From Gammaproteobacteria bacterium (GTDB lineage: Bacteria > Pseudomonadota > Gammaproteobacteria > Enterobacterales > Kangiellaceae): a DNA stretch of 64,000 bases. The translations under genes were made by a program, and so were the position numbers. Shown in pieces: positions 46,839-55,172 of this stretch (its first letter is position 1; the number at the start of each line of letters is the position of its first letter). Below the pieces are notes generated by a model. The model had not been told where the DNA came from and did no database searches. It saw only the letters and a list, made by a program, of their open reading frames with translations. The stretch is from assembly GCA_013373545.1 (NCBI GenBank), contig JABXHQ010000103.1, positions 1 through 64,000 of the forward strand. The letters run 5' to 3'.

Positions 46839-48086
46839 ATGCTTTGGTTTGGATTTATTATAGTTTCAATTTTTACCTTACTATTGCTTTTACTCCCGGT
46901 TATTCGTCAGCGATCATCGCGAGCCATTGATCGGGCGTCATTAAACAAGCAGTTATATCAAGAGCAGTCTCAAGAACTTGAACGACAACGCGCTAATCAA
47001 GAGATTGATGATGAAGCCTTTGTTGCTCTCGATTTAGAGCTTAAAAAGCGGCTGTTAGCCGATGCTGAAGCGAAGCAGCACCTTATTCAACAGAAACCGG
47101 CGCATCTGGGCATATACCGTGCGATGCTCGCGGCAATTCCCGTGATTGCTTTAGGCTTGTACTTTACTATTGCTGATTGGCGAGAAGTTTCCGATTGGTA
47201 TCAGTTACGAGAGCAGAATATTAACTTCCAAAACTCCGATCAAACCGATACGGCTTGGTTGGAAGCCTTGACGAACCGAGAGTTATTGCTGCTGCTACGC
47301 ACACGATTGTATGAGAACCCCCAAGATACCCGGGGCTGGATGATTTACGCATCTTCATTACAGCAATTAGGCGCTGAAGAAGCGGCAATCCAAGCCGTGC
47401 AACGAGCCATTGAAAATGAGCCTTCGAGCATTCCTTTGAAACTTAACGCAGCTCAGCTGATCATGCAGGGGAAAAACCCTCGAAACTATGCGGTTGCGGC
47501 AATGCTGGTGCGCAATGTTTTACAAGTGCAGCCGCAGCATGAAGGCGCGTTAACGGCTCTGGGTTTTATTTCTCGGAAGCAGGGCGATTATCAAGCAGCG
47601 ATCGACGCATGGGAATATTTGCTCGCTGAGCGCGCTAAGCGCGGAGAAGAGTTCGGTGCGGGTGCGCAAATGCTGCAGCAGCAAATTGAGCAGACCAAAG
47701 CGCTCCAAGCGCAGCAACAGCATATGGAAGCGATTGCCGGTAAACTTGACTTAACGGTCCAGCTGACACCTGAGCTGGCAGCGTCTTTAAACCCTAATCT
47801 CACGGTTTTCATCGTAGTTCGAGGCAGTGACGGGCAAGCGGCGCCAGTTGCCGTCAAGCGGGTTAAAGTGGCTGATCTGCCATTGCAGCTATCGCTTACG
47901 GATGCCGATGCAATGATCCCGGGACGAACCATTAGCGGGCAAGAGTCTCTCACCGTTTCGGCTCGGGTTTCCTACTCTGGTAGTCCAAAGCCATTGAACG
48001 GCGATTGGGTGTCGCCTGATATCAAGACCCAATACAACACCACGGAAGCGGTTGTTGTTAACATTTCGCAACAAGTTAAGTTGTAG
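46839..48086 (+). CDS. ccmI: CcmI (CycH-type) apocytochrome chaperone
   Basis: 415 residues. Two membrane helices at the N-terminus (about 3-21 and 88-106) around a cytoplasmic loop. Periplasmic TPR repeats (about 150-285) include AAIQAVQRAIENEPSS and EGALTALGFISRKQGDYQAAIDAWEYLL. A beta-rich C-terminal domain follows (from about 295), with LDLTVQLTPELAASLNPNLTVFIVVRGSDG. It presents the apocytochrome C-terminus to CcmFH. Last gene of the ccm operon. Confidence 0.93.
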   Translation: MLWFGFIIVSIFTLLLLLLPVIRQRSSRAIDRASLNKQLYQEQSQELERQRANQEIDDEAFVALDLELKKRLLADAEAKQHLIQQKPAHLGIYRAMLAAIPVIALGLYFTIADWREVSDWYQLREQNINFQNSDQTDTAWLEALTNRELLLLLRTRLYENPQDTRGWMIYASSLQQLGAEEAAIQAVQRAIENEPSSIPLKLNAAQLIMQGKNPRNYAVAAMLVRNVLQVQPQHEGALTALGFISRKQGDYQAAIDAWEYLLAERAKRGEEFGAGAQMLQQQIEQTKALQAQQQHMEAIAGKLDLTVQLTPELAASLNPNLTVFIVVRGSDGQAAPVAVKRVKVADLPLQLSLTDADAMIPGRTISGQESLTVSARVSYSGSPKPLNGDWVSPDIKTQYNTTEAVVVNISQQVKL

Positions 48087-48236
48087 ATCGATCGAGATTT
48101 CGCGCCAAAATGTGATGGCGCGACCATTTTAAACTTGCACCGGTAAGCTGAATACGGCTTAATAAAGTCAACTGCAGTAGGCTTCTAACTCAGAAAGTGC
48201 AGATCATCCCAAGCAAAAAAAAATTTACTTAGGCTG

Positions 48237-48264
48237 TGTAACATTTCGTTTGACCCGCAGTCTT
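48237..48264 (+). promoter_or_regulatory. Possible ECF-sigma promoter before hvfA
   Basis: TGTAAC (48237-48242), a 16-base spacer, then AGTCTT (48259-48264), similar to ECF-type -35 and -10 elements. DUF692 peptide operons in other proteobacteria are often under ECF control. No good sigma-70 promoter with normal spacing is evident. Confidence 0.3.
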
Positions 48265-48323
48265 TGTAATATCCAATAAATTCAATTGGGTAATTGATAC
48301 TAACTATTATGGAGACAGTTGAT

Positions 48324-48701
48324 ATGAATAAAGATATGAAAAAAATCGCAGCATTGGTGAGCACTTCATTAGCCGCTTCATTGTCGGTTGGCGCCGCTAA
48401 CGCAGATGCGAACCCATTTGGAATTCAAGAGTTGGATGGCGGCTATCAAATTGCGCAGTTACTAGGCGAAGGCAAATGCGGTGAAGGCAAGTGCGGCGAA
48501 GGCAAAGACAAGAAAGAAAAGAAAGCCGAAGGCAAATGCGGTGAAGGCAAATGCGGCGAAGGCAAAAAAGGTAAAGCCGAAGGCAAATGCGGTGAAGGCA
48601 AATGTGGCGAAGACAAAAAAGAAAAGAAAGATAAAAAAGATAAAAAAGACAAAAAAGGTAAAGCTGAAGGTAAATGTGGCGAAGGTAAGTGCGGTAAATA
48701 A
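48324..48701 (+). CDS. hvfA: HvfA/bufferin-type precursor peptide with eight EGKCG motifs
   Basis: 125 residues. Start ATG 48324 has GGAG nine bases upstream. Signal peptide about 1-31 (cut after NADA). Then comes a short conserved spacer NPFGIQELDGGYQIAQLLGEGK. The rest is Lys/Glu/Gly-rich with eight Cys, all in EGKCG, arranged as four EGKCGEGKCG pairs separated by basic linkers. In Haemophilus HvfA such Cys are converted by the MNIO enzyme to thio-oxazole/oxazolone-type groups that bind copper. The enzyme gene starts immediately after the stop codon. The linkers grow toward the C-terminus (KKDKKDKKDKK), suggesting repeat expansion. Confidence 0.9.
   Translation: MNKDMKKIAALVSTSLAASLSVGAANADANPFGIQELDGGYQIAQLLGEGKCGEGKCGEGKDKKEKKAEGKCGEGKCGEGKKGKAEGKCGEGKCGEDKKEKKDKKDKKDKKGKAEGKCGEGKCGK
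48466..48698 (+). repeat. Coding repeat array for EGKCG pairs
   Basis: GAAGGCAAATGCGGTGAAGG-like units occur in four pairs at about 48469, 48529, 48577 and 48667. Synonymous differences are few, so the copies are recent or homogenised. Intervening AAAGAAAAG and AAAGATAAA runs encode Lys-rich linkers. Confidence 0.8.
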
Positions 48702-49550
48702 ATGACCCACAGCAAAGCCATTCAAGGTTCTGGGCTAGGATTGCGACGTGATATCATGTCGCAACTGGCCTCGAGCCTTCCTAATACGGTGGACTTTATG
48801 GAAGTTGCACCGGAAAATTGGATTAATATCGGTGGCTCTTTGGGGCGCGATTTTCGCGCCTTGACCGAGCGCTATCCCTTCGTATTTCATGGTTTATCAC
48901 TGTCAATTGGTGGACCGGAACCGATTGATGTGGAGTTAGTGAACAACATCAAATCACTGATGCAGCAGCATAATGTTACGATCTACTCGGAACATTTGAC
49001 CTATTGCAGTGACGGTGGTCATTTATACGACTTAATGCCAATTCCTTTTACTGAAGAAGCGATTAATTATGTAGTTAAGCGCATTCAGCAAGTTCAAGAT
49101 ATTTTAGAGGCGCCTCTAGTACTGGAGAACGCCTCATACTACGCTGCTCCGGCGCAAGAAATGACCGAGATAGAATTTGTCAATCAAGTGGTTGCAAACT
49201 CGGGCTGTGAACTCCTACTCGATGTCAATAACATTTATGTTAATGCTATCAATCATGGTTACGATCCCCTTGAGTTTCTACGCCAGCTCCCGGGAGAGCG
49301 TATTCGTTATTGCCATATTGCCGGGCATTATGATGAGGCAGATGACCTAAAAGTAGACACTCACGGCAGCAATGTTAAAGCAGAAGTTTGGGAGCTGCTG
49401 CACGAAGCCTACCAACTATTTGGCGTGTTTCCGACCTTGCTCGAGCGAGATTTTAACTTTCCTGAGCTTTCAGAATTGTTGCAAGAAGTCGCGATGGTCA
49501 AGTCAATACAGAATAAATTTGCTCAGCGCACACAGCCGGTTGCTTCGTAA
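48702..49550 (+). CDS. hvfB: MNIO (DUF692) peptide-modifying iron enzyme
   Basis: 282 residues, a TIM-barrel multinuclear non-haem iron oxidase. Family features are GLGLRRDIMSQL, DFMEVAPENWINIGG, HGLSLSIGG, SEHLTYC, LENASYY, ELLLDVNNIYVNAINHG, CHIAGHYD and DTHGSNVKAEVWEL. The His, Glu, Asp and Asn in these stretches line the metal site. It would oxidise the Cys of HvfA to a copper-binding heterocycle with a neighbouring thioamide-type group. It starts directly after the hvfA stop, so translation is coupled. Confidence 0.93.
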   Translation: MTHSKAIQGSGLGLRRDIMSQLASSLPNTVDFMEVAPENWINIGGSLGRDFRALTERYPFVFHGLSLSIGGPEPIDVELVNNIKSLMQQHNVTIYSEHLTYCSDGGHLYDLMPIPFTEEAINYVVKRIQQVQDILEAPLVLENASYYAAPAQEMTEIEFVNQVVANSGCELLLDVNNIYVNAINHGYDPLEFLRQLPGERIRYCHIAGHYDEADDLKVDTHGSNVKAEVWELLHEAYQLFGVFPTLLERDFNFPELSELLQEVAMVKSIQNKFAQRTQPVAS

Positions 49551-49552
49551 CT

Positions 49553-50311
49553 ATGAGCACAGCTAAATTTCAACAGGCGCAGATTGAATTTGCTCGTTAT
49601 TTGCGCGACCCCGACAGAGTACAAGCTCCCGCGGGTATAGAACAACGCCGCTTGGATGTTTATCGAGAACTCATCTTCAACAATATCAAAGGGTTCATAG
49701 AGTCGGGTTTTCCTGTGCTCAATACCATTGTTGATGAAACCGAGTGGCATGAGCTCATCTATCAATTTGTCCGTGATCACCGTGCTAAGTCGCCATATTT
49801 CGCCGAAGTCGCCCAAGAATTTTTACTGTTTCTAGAAAGCACTGATTTGTCGTTGAAATCGCGCTATCCGTTTATAGTCGAATTGGCGCATTATGAATGG
49901 GTTGAGTTAGCACTGTTAATTAAACCGCTGGATTGGCGAGAAGTGCGCTCAGGTGATTCTTTAGATTTATTAGCCACGCCTCTTTGTGTGTCTCCGGTAG
50001 CCTGGCCGTTAGCCTACGAGTATCCGGTGCATGCTATTTCCGACCAGTACCAACCGACTGAGCCTCCGGACGCACCGACTTTGCTGGTGGTGTATCGAAA
50101 CCGCGAAGAAGCGGTTAAATTCTTGGAAGTGAATCCATTAACGTTTCAGCTATTAAGCGTGTTGAGTGATGCGCCTGAACCGTTAACTGGGCAACAGGCA
50201 ATCGCTCAGTTGCAAAGCTTAGTGCCGCAGATTGCTGAAGAAGTTTTGCAAACCAATGGTCTTCAATTGTTATTAAACCTATTTAAGCGCAATATTCTAC
50301 TGCCGGCTTGA
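49553..50311 (+). CDS. hvfC: DUF2063 partner protein (HvfC)
   Basis: 252 residues. N-terminal DUF2063 domain (about 5-100) has QIEFARYLRDPDRVQAPAGIEQRRLDVYRELIFNNIKGFIESGFPVL and FVRDHRAKSPYFAEVAQEFL. The C-terminal half is winged-helix-like and resembles peptide-recognition domains. In related systems HvfC binds the precursor leader and delivers it to HvfB. It starts 2 bases after hvfB. The DoxX-type HvfD gene that often follows is missing. Confidence 0.9.
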   Translation: MSTAKFQQAQIEFARYLRDPDRVQAPAGIEQRRLDVYRELIFNNIKGFIESGFPVLNTIVDETEWHELIYQFVRDHRAKSPYFAEVAQEFLLFLESTDLSLKSRYPFIVELAHYEWVELALLIKPLDWREVRSGDSLDLLATPLCVSPVAWPLAYEYPVHAISDQYQPTEPPDAPTLLVVYRNREEAVKFLEVNPLTFQLLSVLSDAPEPLTGQQAIAQLQSLVPQIAEEVLQTNGLQLLLNLFKRNILLPA

Positions 50312-50368
50312 ATAGTCAAATTGAATAATCATCTTTATAATAGCCGCAGATTTAATGAATTAAGTGAT

Positions 50369-51088
50369 ATGAATAAAATGAAATGGACCTTAGCTGTTTC
50401 CAGCATATTTTTGTTAGCTTCTTGTGCGACGGGTAAAAATCCTCAAGATCCGTACGAAGATTTTAATCGTTCTGTTTATGCATTTAACCGCTCGATTGAC
50501 AAAGCTGTTTTACAACCGGTAGCGAAAGGTTACCAAGCGGTAACCCCCGATCCGTTAGAAACCGGGTTTGAGAATTTCTTCAGTAATATCGGTGACGTTG
50601 GCAATTTTATTAATAATTTATTGCAGTTCAAGATCGCTGATGCCAGTAGTGATGCCGGACGTTTTGTAGTGAATACGACTTTAGGGCTGGTTGGATTTTT
50701 TGATCCTGCCAGTGCCATGGGGTTAGAGAAACACGATGAAGATTTCGGCCAAACCTTGGCTGTATGGGGAGTTGAGTCGGGTCCTTATTTAATGCTGCCA
50801 TTTTTAGGCCCTTCAACGGTAAGAGATACCGTAAGCCAACCGGCCGATAACTACTTTGATCCGGTTCGACAAATTAACCCAGAAAGTGCCGAGTATTCGG
50901 CCAAGGCGTTTCGCTTATTAATCCAGCGAGTATTGCTCTTAGATTTAGAAGAACAGCTGGAAAGCGCTATCGATGAATATTCTTTTGTTCGTGATGCTTA
51001 TCTTCAGAATCGTCGTTATAAAGTTTATGACGGAGATCTTCCGTTGGAAGATTCCTTTGATTGTGATCCAGAGTACGAAGACTGCTAA
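50369..51088 (+). CDS. mlaA: MlaA/VacJ outer-membrane lipoprotein
   Basis: 239 residues. Signal with lipobox LLASC (Cys near residue 16). The MlaA domain is DPYEDFNRSVYAFNRSIDKAVLQPVAKGYQ, then FFSNIGDVGNFINNLLQFK and FVVNTTLGLVGFFDPAS, GLEKHDEDFGQTLAVWGV. It extracts misplaced phospholipids from the outer leaflet and passes them to MlaC. No mlaBCDEF is in the window. I chose the ATG at 50369; an upstream in-frame TTG at 50321 would delay the signal. It follows hvfC by 57 bases on the same strand. Confidence 0.93.
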   Translation: MNKMKWTLAVSSIFLLASCATGKNPQDPYEDFNRSVYAFNRSIDKAVLQPVAKGYQAVTPDPLETGFENFFSNIGDVGNFINNLLQFKIADASSDAGRFVVNTTLGLVGFFDPASAMGLEKHDEDFGQTLAVWGVESGPYLMLPFLGPSTVRDTVSQPADNYFDPVRQINPESAEYSAKAFRLLIQRVLLLDLEEQLESAIDEYSFVRDAYLQNRRYKVYDGDLPLEDSFDCDPEYEDC

Positions 51089-51468
51089 GCCATTGGCTCT
51101 ACGCAGTTAATTCGCTGAACGAAGGGAAGCGATGCGATAACCTAGGTGCCATTACTAGGTGCCGATTATAAGCTACTTAATACGACTCCAACCGTAACTA
51201 GTAACGGTAGCATCATCATAGGGTCGAGTTTGAACCAAGGCTTTGAAAGGTTAGATGGTTTATACATCGCTATTTCTCCACAAGTAAAACTAAGCTGCAT
51301 GAGCACTTGCGCGTCCTGCAAAACTTGCTGCACAGAACGTTTATCCTTTCACGTTGAATGTGACCACAGCTGTAGTTAACAGCAAGTGGTCGTACGAGTA
51401 TAGAAAATAGCCTGCAAAAGGTATGAGACTTCCGTCTCAATCTAGTGAAGTGATAACTGGGTCACAGT
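51089..51468. other. Gap after mlaA
   Basis: In these 380 bases I see no recognisable gene, only a possible tiny Cys-rich frame (51299-51379) and a 6-bp hairpin TGAGAC/GTCTCA with loop TTCC at 51424-51439, which could weakly end the PilZ transcript on the minus strand. Confidence 0.5.
51299..51379 (+). CDS. Possible 26-residue Cys-rich peptide (unproven)
   Basis: From ATG 51299 a 26-residue frame has seven Cys spaced as CASCKTCC, then ECDHSC. A GTG 51 codons earlier would extend it. No good ribosome site is present for either. Cys density is far above chance, and the operon next door makes a Cys-repeat metal peptide, but coding capacity is not shown. Confidence 0.2.
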   Translation: MSTCASCKTCCTERLSFHVECDHSCS

Positions 51469-51771
51469 TTAGTTGACGTTAGCGATTGAGCCGGCAATCT
51501 CGAAACTGCCATCATCTCGCTTATCGGAACGAATTACTTTCAGTTCGGCGGTTAAAGGTGGAAGTTGGGATTGCACTGAGCTTACTTTGACACTGAGTGT
51601 GCGGCCGACTTCAAAGGAGTGCTCACAGGTAAAAGCTACGCCGCCTGCACTGAGGTTTTTGCTGTCGCCAGTGAAAGTTTCACCTGAGTCAGGGTCGGTA
51701 ATTTCAACTTTTGCATCTACGAACATGCGGATAAAATCTCTTTTTTCTTCGTATTCTCTATCCACTGACAT
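51469..51771 (-). CDS. PilZ-domain cyclic di-GMP receptor
   Basis: 100 residues, a stand-alone PilZ domain. The cyclic di-GMP pocket is intact: RxxxR as EKRDFIRMFV near residue 10 and NLSAGGV near 38. No other domain, so it should act by binding a partner. Single gene, divergent from the response regulator to its right. Confidence 0.88.
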   Translation of the reverse strand: MSVDREYEEKRDFIRMFVDAKVEITDPDSGETFTGDSKNLSAGGVAFTCEHSFEVGRTLSVKVSSVQSQLPPLTAELKVIRSDKRDDGSFEIAGSIANVN

Positions 51772-51937
51772 CTTCTTAAGCCCCCGAAATGCTTTTACGT
51801 TGTATAGTCAGTCAAGGATAGTAGAAAATAATTACTCTTAGGTCAATCTTCTGGTGATATTGACCGATTGCTTGCTGAATATGGCCGATGTGCTATAAAA
51901 AGGCTTATCGACGACGAAGTTGCTGTGAGAAGTATAT

Positions 51938-53161
51938 TTGGACACTGACCCGCTTTTTTCCACATTCCAAGACCTGGACACTGAGAACATCACAATTCTA
52001 ACCATTGAAGACGATGTGCTGGTGCGCCAAAGCTTTGTAATGTACCTAGAAGATTATGGATTCTCTGTGTTGGAAGCCGATAACGGCTGTTCAGGCTTGG
52101 CTGCGTTCCGCCAGCATCAACCCGACTTAGTGTTGTGTGATATTCGTATGCCAGAGATGAACGGCATGGCGGTACTCGAACAGATCACCAAGGAAAGTCC
52201 TGATACGCCTGTAATAATGATTTCCGGCGCCGGCATGATTAATGACGTGGTTGAGTCCTTAAAGCTTGGCGCTCACGACTATATTGTAAAGCCGGTGACG
52301 GACTTAGATGTGTTGGGCCATGCTGTTAAGCAAGCCTTGAGTAAAAAAGCGCTAGAGAGCGAAAATCAACGCTTTAAGCATGAGTTAGAGCGCGCTAATT
52401 TAGAACTGCAATCCAACTTAGATGTGCTACGCGAGGATCAGGAAGCCGGGCGCCGGGCCCAATTGCAGTTACTGCCTCCGCCCGAACAAAAACTTGGAAA
52501 TTATGAATTTCTTCATACCGTGATCCCGTCGCTTAACGTCAGTGGCGATTTTTTGGATTATTTTGAAATTGATGAGCGTTATCTGGGCTTCTACATTGCA
52601 GACGTTTCTGGGCATGGTTCGGCATCGGCTTTTGTCACCATGATGCTTAAGTCATTATTCAATCAACCCATTCGGCAATATCGAGTGGCCAATGACCCTG
52701 CGATCTTATCGCCGGCAAAAGTGTTAGAGTATTTAAATCAAGAGGTGATGGCCGCTAACGTTGGGAAACATGTCACTTTATTTTACGGGGTTATTGATAC
52801 CCAAGATCATCAATTAACTTATTCGATTGCCGGGCATTACCCGCGACCCATAATGATGAGAGGGGCGGTTAAGGAGCTACTCGAAGTACGCGGTTTTCCA
52901 ATTGGGATGTTTGATTGGGCAACCTTTACCGATCATCAAGTTGACTTTGATGAAGCAATGTCATTGATTATGTTTTCCGATGGTGTGCTTGAGTGCTTGC
53001 AGCAAAATGAAGTGGTTCCCGAGCACTGCTTGCTTGATATTATTATTCGACCAAATTCAACAATACTCGAAATTACGCAGCAGCTAAACTTAGATGCACA
53101 AAATGGACTGCCGGATGATGTCTCGGTCTTTGTTGTGAGGCGCCATGACCATCAAAACTGA
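51938..53161 (+). CDS. Response regulator with PP2C (SpoIIE/RsbU-type) phosphatase output
   Basis: 407 residues. Receiver domain (about 14-130) has ILTIEDDVLVRQSF, phospho-Asp in DLVLCDIRMPEMNG and Lys in DYIVKPV. A coiled-coil linker (about 135-170) joins the PP2C-type phosphatase (about 185-400), with GNYEFLHTVIPSLNVSGDFLDYF, GFYIADVSGHGSASAFV and GLPDDVSVFVVRR holding the metal-binding Asp. It dephosphorylates a STAS partner when phosphorylated. The partner overlaps it by 17 bases. Start is TTG at 51938 after a GTGAGAAG site. Layout resembles Pseudomonas HsbR. Confidence 0.88.
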   Translation: MDTDPLFSTFQDLDTENITILTIEDDVLVRQSFVMYLEDYGFSVLEADNGCSGLAAFRQHQPDLVLCDIRMPEMNGMAVLEQITKESPDTPVIMISGAGMINDVVESLKLGAHDYIVKPVTDLDVLGHAVKQALSKKALESENQRFKHELERANLELQSNLDVLREDQEAGRRAQLQLLPPPEQKLGNYEFLHTVIPSLNVSGDFLDYFEIDERYLGFYIADVSGHGSASAFVTMMLKSLFNQPIRQYRVANDPAILSPAKVLEYLNQEVMAANVGKHVTLFYGVIDTQDHQLTYSIAGHYPRPIMMRGAVKELLEVRGFPIGMFDWATFTDHQVDFDEAMSLIMFSDGVLECLQQNEVVPEHCLLDIIIRPNSTILEITQQLNLDAQNGLPDDVSVFVVRRHDHQN

Positions 53162-53633
53162 TTATGTGCAAACTCAAAACTTTCATATCATCCGCTTCCA
53201 CAACGACGTCCGTTATGGCGATGTGGTGTCATTACAGCAATTCATTCAAAGCCAAGCGCCGCTGTCCAAGCCATACATCATCGACCTTACCAACTGTTCT
53301 CATCTTGACAGTACGGCTCTCGGAACTTTGGCGTTAATTGCCAAGCAAAGCCGCGAAGTCGAGCTCGACAAACCGATCATCTTTGTCACCCAGGGGACAC
53401 TTTATGAAACCATTATGGGAGTGTGTTTCGACTTGGTTTTTCAGCTTGAACTGGTAGCATCATCGCCGCTCGACCAATCTTTTTCGGCGCTGGATGAATC
53501 TGCGACTGAATCGGTTGAGAAGTTAACCGAAGCGGTAACCATGGCTCATCAATTATTGGCGGAGATATCCGAAGAGAATGAATTACAGTTTAAAGATGTG
53601 AACCGGTTATTAACCGGCCTTGCAAAGTCCTAG
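53145..53633 (+). CDS. STAS-domain anti-anti-sigma protein with C-terminal extension
   Basis: 162 residues. STAS domain (about 1-105) with switch region IDLTNCSHLDSTALGTLALIAKQ, the phospho-Ser being in LDSTALG. A 55-residue C-terminal tail is acidic and helical, similar to the tail of HsbA-like proteins. It overlaps the phosphatase gene, which is its likely partner. The kinase that would phosphorylate it is not adjacent; the RsbW-like protein at 18556-18978 is the only candidate in the window. Confidence 0.88.
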   Translation: MTIKTDYVQTQNFHIIRFHNDVRYGDVVSLQQFIQSQAPLSKPYIIDLTNCSHLDSTALGTLALIAKQSREVELDKPIIFVTQGTLYETIMGVCFDLVFQLELVASSPLDQSFSALDESATESVEKLTEAVTMAHQLLAEISEENELQFKDVNRLLTGLAKS

Positions 53634-53634
53634 T

Positions 53635-54402
53635 TCACCATTTCTTTTTCGGTTGAAAAAGCTCATCGCTATCACCTAAATCGAGGGATTCTTCGTCTTC
53701 TCCTTCAATCGCTACTTCAGGGTTTGGCGGAGCATGTTGATGTTTAGCATCTTCAACCAGTTTATCGAGTTCTTGAAGTTGCTGCTGAGTTTCATCGTCT
53801 GCAATGTTTTGCCGTAGCAACAATTTCTTTGCATTTTCAAACGCAATTAATGCTTGTGGGTAAGCTTTTTCTGAGAGCTTCTTCTTTCCGATGGAAACAT
53901 AGGTTTGAGTTTGCAAGGTTAAATAAACGCGTTTAAGGTGGTTAATGCCATTGCTAGCGGCGCCAATATCAATGCCTGGCACGCGTCCAATTTTATGAAT
54001 ATAGCGCATTAAACTTTTTACTCTTCCCATCAGCACCACTGCTTCTTGCGGATCACTCGGAGGACGCAGGCGTTGTTTGTCGGCGGGAAGCTCTGGGCTG
54101 CTAATGCGCTGTAAAATATCGTTGAGTGTATCGCTTAGCTGAGTAGCTCCCGGTTCCACTTGCAGTGCTTTCTTTAAGTTAGCGGCAATGTACTGCAATA
54201 TGACTTTTCGAGACGCTGCACCAATGGGTAGGTCGGCAAAGCGATCGTAAAGATCTTGTCCTTCACGGGCTCGATAATTGAATTTAGAGAAGCGCTGTCT
54301 TCGCTCAGCTTTTTGTTGTTCGCGAAATTGAAAATAACCGCTGGTGCTCACGGCAACAACGAGTAAAACAACAATAATGATAATTAACATTGTTGTATCC
54401 AT
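53635..54402 (-). CDS. Membrane-anchored TPR-like hypothetical protein
   Basis: 255 residues. One N-terminal membrane helix (about 5-22). A mostly helical cytoplasmic domain follows, with a TPR-like pair near 165-215 (VYLTLQTQTYVSIGKKKLSEKAYPQALIAFENAKKLLL). The tail is acidic and ends EDEESLDLGDSDELFQPKKKW. It is last in the REC-TPR/histidine kinase direction, 74 bases after the kinase gene, and convergent with the STAS gene (1-base gap). Not recognised as a named family. Confidence 0.7.
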   Translation of the reverse strand: MDTTMLIIIIVVLLVVAVSTSGYFQFREQQKAERRQRFSKFNYRAREGQDLYDRFADLPIGAASRKVILQYIAANLKKALQVEPGATQLSDTLNDILQRISSPELPADKQRLRPPSDPQEAVVLMGRVKSLMRYIHKIGRVPGIDIGAASNGINHLKRVYLTLQTQTYVSIGKKKLSEKAYPQALIAFENAKKLLLRQNIADDETQQQLQELDKLVEDAKHQHAPPNPEVAIEGEDEESLDLGDSDELFQPKKKW

Positions 54403-54476
54403 AATTTATCGCTCGTTGTTTAGTAAATGAATATTAGCGTGCTTCAAGTGCAACCTCATGAGTTTTCGTCGAAAAG

Positions 54477-55172
54477 TTACTCTGGCAACCAAAGCCGAAA
54501 AATTCCGCCTTGCCCTTGGTCTTTATTAAGCAGTTCGATACTACCATGCTGCTCACCGCTGGTATGCAGTCGAGCTATTTGTCCAGCAAAGTATAAGCCT
54601 AACCCGGTACTACCGGTGCTGTAATTGATGGACTTTATAAAATTTTCCTGTTGCTCAAGCATATTCGCAGGATAACCCATACCATCGTCAATAACTTCAA
54701 TTATAATACCTTCTTGGTAAAAGCTGCTGAGCGTTATCTTATTGGTAGTGTAACGAATAGCATTGCCCAGTATGTTATTGATGACACTTGCAATCAAGTC
54801 AACATCAAAACATCCTTCTAGCTCGTCTTCAACCTCTATTTCAATATCAATACCCTTTGACTTCGCCAATGGTTCATACTGCGCCGCTTGGTCGTAGAGA
54901 AAGTCTTCAACTATGTGATAGTTTAAATTGAGCGGCAACTGTTCACTGCGCAGCTTATATAAGCCGAGTAGTTGGACGAGCGCAGCATTTAGCCGACTGG
55001 CTTCATACTGCAATACACTGTGTTGCTTCCGATCATCATCATCTTTTGCTGGATACTTTTTTTCTAACACGGTAATCGCGTTCATTAAGATCGATAACGA
55101 ATTTTTCATATCGTGCACGGCAGAGGCCAAAATCATCGCAAAGTCGAGGCCGGTATTTTTGTTGTCGCTCAT
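54477..55172 (-). CDS. Soluble histidine kinase
   Basis: 231 residues. Dimerisation helix starts ASAVHDMKNSLSILMNAI with phospho-His near residue 20. The ATPase domain has N box NNILGNAIRYT, G1 DDGMGYP and G2 GSTGLGLYFAGQIARLH. No sensor or membrane segment, so input must come from a partner. It overlaps the REC-TPR gene by 4 bases, which is its likely cognate regulator. Confidence 0.85.
   Translation of the reverse strand: MSDNKNTGLDFAMILASAVHDMKNSLSILMNAITVLEKKYPAKDDDDRKQHSVLQYEASRLNAALVQLLGLYKLRSEQLPLNLNYHIVEDFLYDQAAQYEPLAKSKGIDIEIEVEDELEGCFDVDLIASVINNILGNAIRYTTNKITLSSFYQEGIIIEVIDDGMGYPANMLEQQENFIKSINYSTGSTGLGLYFAGQIARLHTSGEQHGSIELLNKDQGQGGIFRLWLPE

Noticed and set aside
48446-48725. Two long low-complexity minus-strand frames rich in Pro/Leu/Ser or Phe/Ala
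   Set aside because: They are the antisense of the repetitive hvfA coding sequence; repeats keep all frames open.
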